In this document: in pieces, positions 60,569-64,000 of the stretch | Numbering within the stretch: the stretch's first letter is position 1 | How the letters are laid out: each line of letters opens with the position of its first letter | Assembly (NCBI GenBank): GCA_018268675.1 | Contig: JAFDWB010000032.1 | Span: 62,001 to 126,000, forward strand | Direction: 5' to 3' | Length of the DNA stretch: 64,000 bases | DNA from: Actinomycetota bacterium | GTDB taxonomy: Bacteria > Actinomycetota > Thermoleophilia > Solirubrobacterales > 70-9 | The notes under the pieces: generated by a model | The model's database searches: none | What the model was told of the DNA's origin: nothing | What the model saw: the letters and a program-made list of their open reading frames with translations, nothing else | Made by a program: the position numbers and the translations under genes

Positions 60569-61313
60569 CTCCCGCCGGCCGCTTCGCCCTGACCCAGGCC
60601 TCGTACTCCGCCCGCCGCGACTCCGCCAGCGGGTAGAGGTCGGAGATCGGCTCCCCGGCGCGGACGCGCTCCAGGGCGAAGGCCTCGGCGTCCTCCTGGA
60701 CGGCCGCGTCGCGCGCCACCTCGGCGGCCAGCGCGGACGGGATCACGACGACCCCCTCCGCGTCGCCGACGACGATGTCACCGGGCGCCACGTAGACCTC
60801 CGCGCAACCGATCGGGACGTCGAGGTCGACCGGGTGGTGGAGGACCGAGGAAGTGGTCGCGTGCGGGACGCGGTAGTAGGCCGGCAGATCCAGGGAGGCG
60901 AATCCGGGGCTGTCGCGGAGGCCGCCGTCGGTGACCAGGCCGGCGGCGCCGCGGCGCCCGATCCTCGTCGCGATGATGTGCCCGAAGGAGGCGGCACCGA
61001 CCTGGCCGCGCGCGTCGATCACCAGCACGTCCTCGGCGCCGACGCTCTCGACCGCGATCCGCTGCAGGTCCCGGCTGTTGTCGTAGTCGACGTGCGAGCC
61101 GAAGTCCTCGCGGCTGGGCACGTAGCGCAGGGTGCAGGCGTAGCCGACCATCCGCAGGTCGGGACGGGTCGGCCGCAGGCCCGCGAGGAACGTCCGCCGG
61201 AGCCCGCGCTTCAGCAGCTGGGAGGTCAGCGTCGCGGTCGAGACGGTGCGCAGACGCGACGCGGTCTCCCCGTCGAGCGGGACCGGCCGGCTGAAGGAGG
61301 CCGCGCCGCTCAC
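60564..61313 (-). CDS. RraA-family aldolase-like protein
   Basis: A 249-aa protein of the RraA/HMG-aldolase fold. Segments are TATLTSQLLKRGLRRTFLAG, DLRMVGYACTLRYVP, VLVIDARGQVGAASFGHIIA, GAAGLVTDGGLRDSPGFASL (the Arg and Asp of the aldolase site) and YVAPGDIVVGDAEGVVVIPS. Relatives either cleave 4-hydroxy-2-oxo acids or regulate RNase E. In a catabolic operon without RNase partners, an aldolase or oxo-acid decarboxylase role is more likely. The GTG start overlaps the gamma-glutamyltransferase stop. Confidence 0.88.
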   Translation of the reverse strand: MSGAASFSRPVPLDGETASRLRTVSTATLTSQLLKRGLRRTFLAGLRPTRPDLRMVGYACTLRYVPSREDFGSHVDYDNSRDLQRIAVESVGAEDVLVIDARGQVGAASFGHIIATRIGRRGAAGLVTDGGLRDSPGFASLDLPAYYRVPHATTSSVLHHPVDLDVPIGCAEVYVAPGDIVVGDAEGVVVIPSALAAEVARDAAVQEDAEAFALERVRAGEPISDLYPLAESRRAEYEAWVRAKRPAGG

Positions 61314-62851
61314 CCGGGCACCGCCGTGACGACCCCGTCGCTCCGCGGATCGTTCGCCGCGCTCACCGTGCCGTCGGCGTCGATCGCGATCCCGCAGGCG
61401 TTGCCCATCCGCGGCGCCGGCCACCGGTGGGTTCGCAGGGGGTGGCCGGCGGCCCTGATCGCGTCCAGCGCCGCGGCGCCGTAGTCGTCCTCGGCGTGCA
61501 CGGCCTCGGCGGGTTCGTCGGCGGTGTAGCGACCGTGGAGGAGGCGCGGTGCGGCGATCGCCTCGGCGAGGCCCGCGCCGGCGTGCAGGCGGGCGAGGAT
61601 CTGGGCGATCACCTGGGGCTGGCCGTCGCCGCCCGCCGTCCCGACCGCGGCGCGGAGGTGGCCGGCGCGGTCGTAGGCCAGCACCGGCATCAGCGTGTGG
61701 AGCGTCCGCCGTCCCGGCCCGATCCGGTTCGGGTGGCCGGGCGCGGTGGCGAAGTAGGTGCCCCGGTTCTGCAGGAGGATGCCGGTCCCGGGCACGGTGA
61801 CGCCACTGCCGAAGCTGAAGTAGACGCTCTGGATGAGGATGCAGGTGGCGCCCTCGGCGTCGCGGGTCGCGAGCGCGATCGTGTCCCCCCGCAGAGTGCT
61901 CTCGAGCGGCGCCTGGCTCGCCTCGCCGAGCTCCCCCAGGGCGGCGATCTCCGCCGGATCGAGGCCGCGGTCGAGGCGCTCGGGGCGCGCCAGCTGCTCG
62001 TCGCGGACCCGGAAGGCGGCCCGCTTCGCCCGCAGGAAGGCCTCGCACCAAGGGCCGCTACCCGGCGTCGCGGGCTCCCGCTCGAGCAGATCGAGGAGGA
62101 TCAGCGCCGTCGCCCCCTGGCTGTTCGGCGGCACCGTGACCAGCTCGCGCTCGCCGACCAGGGCGCGGGCGAGCGGGACCGTCCGGGCGCGGTAGCGGGC
62201 CAGGTCGACGGCCTCGAGGCCGTCGGGGTCGACCGCGGTCCGGGCCGCGATCCGCCGGCCGAGCCGCCCCTCGTACATCACCCGCGGCCCGCCCGCGGCG
62301 ATCTCCTCCAGCGAGCGCGCGAGCTCGGGGAGGCGGGTCCGCTCGCCGACCTCGGGGACCTCGCCGTCGCGCAGGAAGACCCGCGCGGACTCGGGGTCGG
62401 CGGCCAGGACCTCGCGCTCGGGGAGCGCCCAGCCGCGCGCCTTGGCCGTCATCGCGACGCCCTCGTCGGCGAGCCCGATCGCCGGCTCGAACAGGCCCCG
62501 CCACGGCAGCCGACCGAACCGCTCGTGCAGCAGGCCCCAGCCGTCGACGGCCCCCGGCACGGTGACCGCGGCCGCGCCCCGCGCCGGCACCCCGCCCGCC
62601 GCGTGGAGGCGGTCCGGGTCGACCCGGCCGGCCGCCGGCCCGCTCGCGTTGACCGCGGTGGGCCGCGCCCCGCCGCCGGCGTCGACGAGGGCGAACAGGT
62701 CGCCGCCGATCCCGCACATGTGCGGCATGGCGACCCCGGCGACGGCGTTCGCGGTGATCGCCGCGTCGACCGCCGAGCCGCCGGCGCCGAGGGCGCGGGC
62801 GCCGGCCTCGGCGGCCGCCGGGTGCGGCGCCGTGACCAGCGCCTGGCTCAA
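61310..62851 (-). CDS. Gamma-glutamyltransferase family protein
   Basis: A 513-aa member. ALGAGGSAVDAAITANAVAG and MPHMCGIGGDLFALVDA are the conserved N-terminal part; the nucleophile Thr for autocleavage is at about residue 324 in LRGDTIALATRDAEG; NRIGPGRRTLHTLMPVLAY and AVGTAGGDGQPQVIAQILAR follow. It lacks a signal peptide, so is probably cytoplasmic, unlike secreted GGTs. It may hydrolyse a gamma-glutamyl or related amide from the imported compound. The TTG start overlaps the SDR stop (TTGA). Confidence 0.9.
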   Translation of the reverse strand: MSQALVTAPHPAAAEAGARALGAGGSAVDAAITANAVAGVAMPHMCGIGGDLFALVDAGGGARPTAVNASGPAAGRVDPDRLHAAGGVPARGAAAVTVPGAVDGWGLLHERFGRLPWRGLFEPAIGLADEGVAMTAKARGWALPEREVLAADPESARVFLRDGEVPEVGERTRLPELARSLEEIAAGGPRVMYEGRLGRRIAARTAVDPDGLEAVDLARYRARTVPLARALVGERELVTVPPNSQGATALILLDLLEREPATPGSGPWCEAFLRAKRAAFRVRDEQLARPERLDRGLDPAEIAALGELGEASQAPLESTLRGDTIALATRDAEGATCILIQSVYFSFGSGVTVPGTGILLQNRGTYFATAPGHPNRIGPGRRTLHTLMPVLAYDRAGHLRAAVGTAGGDGQPQVIAQILARLHAGAGLAEAIAAPRLLHGRYTADEPAEAVHAEDDYGAAALDAIRAAGHPLRTHRWPAPRMGNACGIAIDADGTVSAANDPRSDGVVTAVPG

Positions 62852-63606
62852 GGGGTCACCTTCTTCTCCCCGCCCAGGTAGGACCAGGCGGCGACGTGGT
62901 TGACCGCCAGGCCGCCGTCGAGGACGACGAGCTGGCCCGTCAAGGAGGTCATGCTCGTCGCCAGGGAGACGAAGGCGTCGGCCACCTCGGTGGCGGTGAC
63001 CAGCCGTTTCAGCGCCGTGGCCTTGGTCATCCGCTGGTACCAGTCCTCGATGTGCTCCCACTCGGCAGCGTTCCGCGGCGTCACCACGTCGCCCGGCGCG
63101 ATCGCGTTGACCCGGATGCCCTCCGCGCCCAGCGGTCCCGCCAGCGCCCGGACCATCCCCACCAGCCCCGCCTTCGAGGCCGAGTAGGCGACCAGCCCGG
63201 TCGAGAGCAACGCGTCGGTCGAGGAGACGACGGAGATCGACCGGTCGCCTTCGGCGCGGCGCAGCGCCGGCAGCGCGGCCCGCACGGTCACGAAGGCGCT
63301 GGTCAGGTTCTGCTCGACCGAGGCCCGCCAGTCGTCGATCGCCAGCATCGCCGGATCCTCGCTCGTCTTCTCCGCCGCCAGCGCCCCGCCCGCGACGCAG
63401 ACGACGTGCTGGAGCTCGTCGATCGGCGCGACCGCCGCTTCGACCGCCTCGCAGTCGAGCAGGTCGACGATCAGCGACACGCGGCCGTCGGGGGACTCCC
63501 CGGGGTCGCGGTCGAGGCCGATCGCGGTGAAGCCGGCCTGGCGGAACGCGTCGACCGTGGCGCTGCCGATGCCCCCTGCCGAGCCGGTGATCAAAACCTT
63601 CTTCAT
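62848..63606 (-). CDS. Short-chain dehydrogenase/reductase (SDR)
   Basis: A 252-aa classical SDR. The NAD(P) loop is ITGSAGGIGSATV (about residues 6-17), Asp37 region GLDRDPG suggests NAD preference, and the catalytic VAYSASKAGLVGMVRALA carries Tyr and Lys; a Ser lies in SVVSSTDALLS. GEGIRVNAIAPGDV-type sequence follows (LGAEGIRVNAIAPGDVVTP). The ATG at 63606 overlaps the stop of the RidA gene (ATGA). It would oxidise a hydroxyl group of a pathway intermediate. Confidence 0.9.
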   Translation of the reverse strand: MKKVLITGSAGGIGSATVDAFRQAGFTAIGLDRDPGESPDGRVSLIVDLLDCEAVEAAVAPIDELQHVVCVAGGALAAEKTSEDPAMLAIDDWRASVEQNLTSAFVTVRAALPALRRAEGDRSISVVSSTDALLSTGLVAYSASKAGLVGMVRALAGPLGAEGIRVNAIAPGDVVTPRNAAEWEHIEDWYQRMTKATALKRLVTATEVADAFVSLATSMTSLTGQLVVLDGGLAVNHVAAWSYLGGEKKVTP

Positions 63607-64000
63607 CCATCTTCCCTTCCAGCGGGCGCGGGCCCCGGCGGGACCTTCGCGATCGCCTCGATCTCGACGAGAATGCGGTCGCTGAGCCCGGCGACGACGG
63701 TGGTCCGCGCCGGGTAGGGCGCGCTGAATGCCTCGGCGTAGGCCTCGTTGAAGCCGCCGATGTCGGGACGGCGGGCAAGGAACGCGCCGATCCTCGTCAC
63801 GTCGGTCAGCTCGCAACCGGCCGCGCGCAGGCAGCGCTCGAGGTTCGCGATCGTCTGCCGGGTCTGGGTGCGGATGTCGTCGCCGACGACCTCGCGATCG
63901 GGGTCGAAGGCGACCTGGCCGGACACGTAGACGGTGTCGCCGGACACGACGACGGCGGCGTACGGGGCGACCGGGGGCGCCACGCCGGCGGGCACGGGAC
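63603..64000 (-). CDS. RidA-family imine deaminase (5' end outside window)
   Basis: At least 130 aa of a RidA protein, running past the right edge. The fold segments are PYAAVVVSGDTVYVSGQVAF, TRQTIANLERCLRAAG, AYAEAFSAPYPARTTVVAGL and LVEIEAIAKVP. The conserved Arg in PARTTV and Glu in VEIEAIA are both present, unlike the RidA-fold protein at 2257-2640, so deaminase activity on imines is likely. Such imines would arise from the DadA-like oxidase. A GTG at 63995 is a possible start, but the N-terminus would be short. Confidence 0.87.
   Translation of the reverse strand, partial: PVPAGVAPPVAPYAAVVVSGDTVYVSGQVAFDPDREVVGDDIRTQTRQTIANLERCLRAAGCELTDVTRIGAFLARRPDIGGFNEAYAEAFSAPYPARTTVVAGLSDRILVEIEAIAKVPPGPAPAGREDG

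Noticed and set aside
1-64000. tRNA, rRNA, IS element or prophage
   Set aside because: No T-loop/anticodon arrangement, rRNA stretch, transposase or integrase was recognised on reading both strands, though short RNAs could be missed by eye.

Overview
The window is high-GC, gene-dense DNA with many GTGA, ATGA and TTGA start/stop overlaps. Its gene families (amphi-Trp protein, SpoIIAA-like protein, a large LAL-type LuxR regulator, RTX-type secreted protein, actinobacterial glycosyltransferase clusters) suggest an actinobacterium, perhaps of the class Thermoleophilia (Solirubrobacter-like). That placement is inference from gene content. No rRNA, tRNA, CRISPR array or intact transposon was recognised.

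Layout. (1) 1-2640: the end of a small-molecule catabolic locus, with a branched-chain-amino-acid-type binding lipoprotein (partial), a 4-oxalocrotonate tautomerase, an acyl-CoA ligase and a RidA-fold protein, arranged around a 20-bp operator-like palindrome. (2) 2668-10631: an island of small stress-type proteins (three SHOCT proteins, two DUF6325-like proteins, a four-helix membrane protein, a SpoIIAA-like and an amphi-Trp protein, a coiled-coil membrane protein and a SulP transporter) surrounding a 762-aa LAL regulator. Five transcription units here share the same promoter architecture: a 21-bp box, CATCACCC-N5-GGGTGATG, placed exactly 20 bp upstream of a TAnnnT -10 hexamer. This looks like a compact local regulon and is the most notable find. 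(3) 10735-15541: a RES/Xre toxin-antitoxin pair, a secreted calcium-binding repeat protein and an AbiE toxin-antitoxin pair. (4) 15583-41023: a surface-glycan locus. Two large translationally coupled operons, one on each strand, encode GT2 and GT4 glycosyltransferases, four members of one GT-B-like family, a sulfotransferase, an APH-type kinase, an MsbA-like ABC exporter, a glycosidase-GT2 fusion and a sugar epimerase. Two uncharacterised domains recur through these proteins. (5) 41069-64000: a catabolic locus with GH172, GH4, a PIG-L deacetylase, a dipeptide-type ABC transporter, an SMP-30 lactonase, an alanine-racemase-fold enzyme, an aldehyde dehydrogenase, a DadA-like oxidase, a PhyH dioxygenase, RraA, gamma-glutamyltransferase, an SDR and RidA. 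It carries its own LacI and AraC regulators, and five copies of a GAAACCGGTTTC operator mark its promoters.

How the parts work together. The glycan proteins probably build a sulfated surface polysaccharide and export a lipid-linked or related product. The LacI operators tie transporter, hydrolases and oxidative enzymes into one substrate-inducible programme, probably for an amino-sugar or amino-acid conjugate; the substrate cannot be read from sequence. Broken genes are a frameshifted azlD and a decayed DUF5678/retropepsin pair. Perfect hairpins separate most convergent gene pairs.
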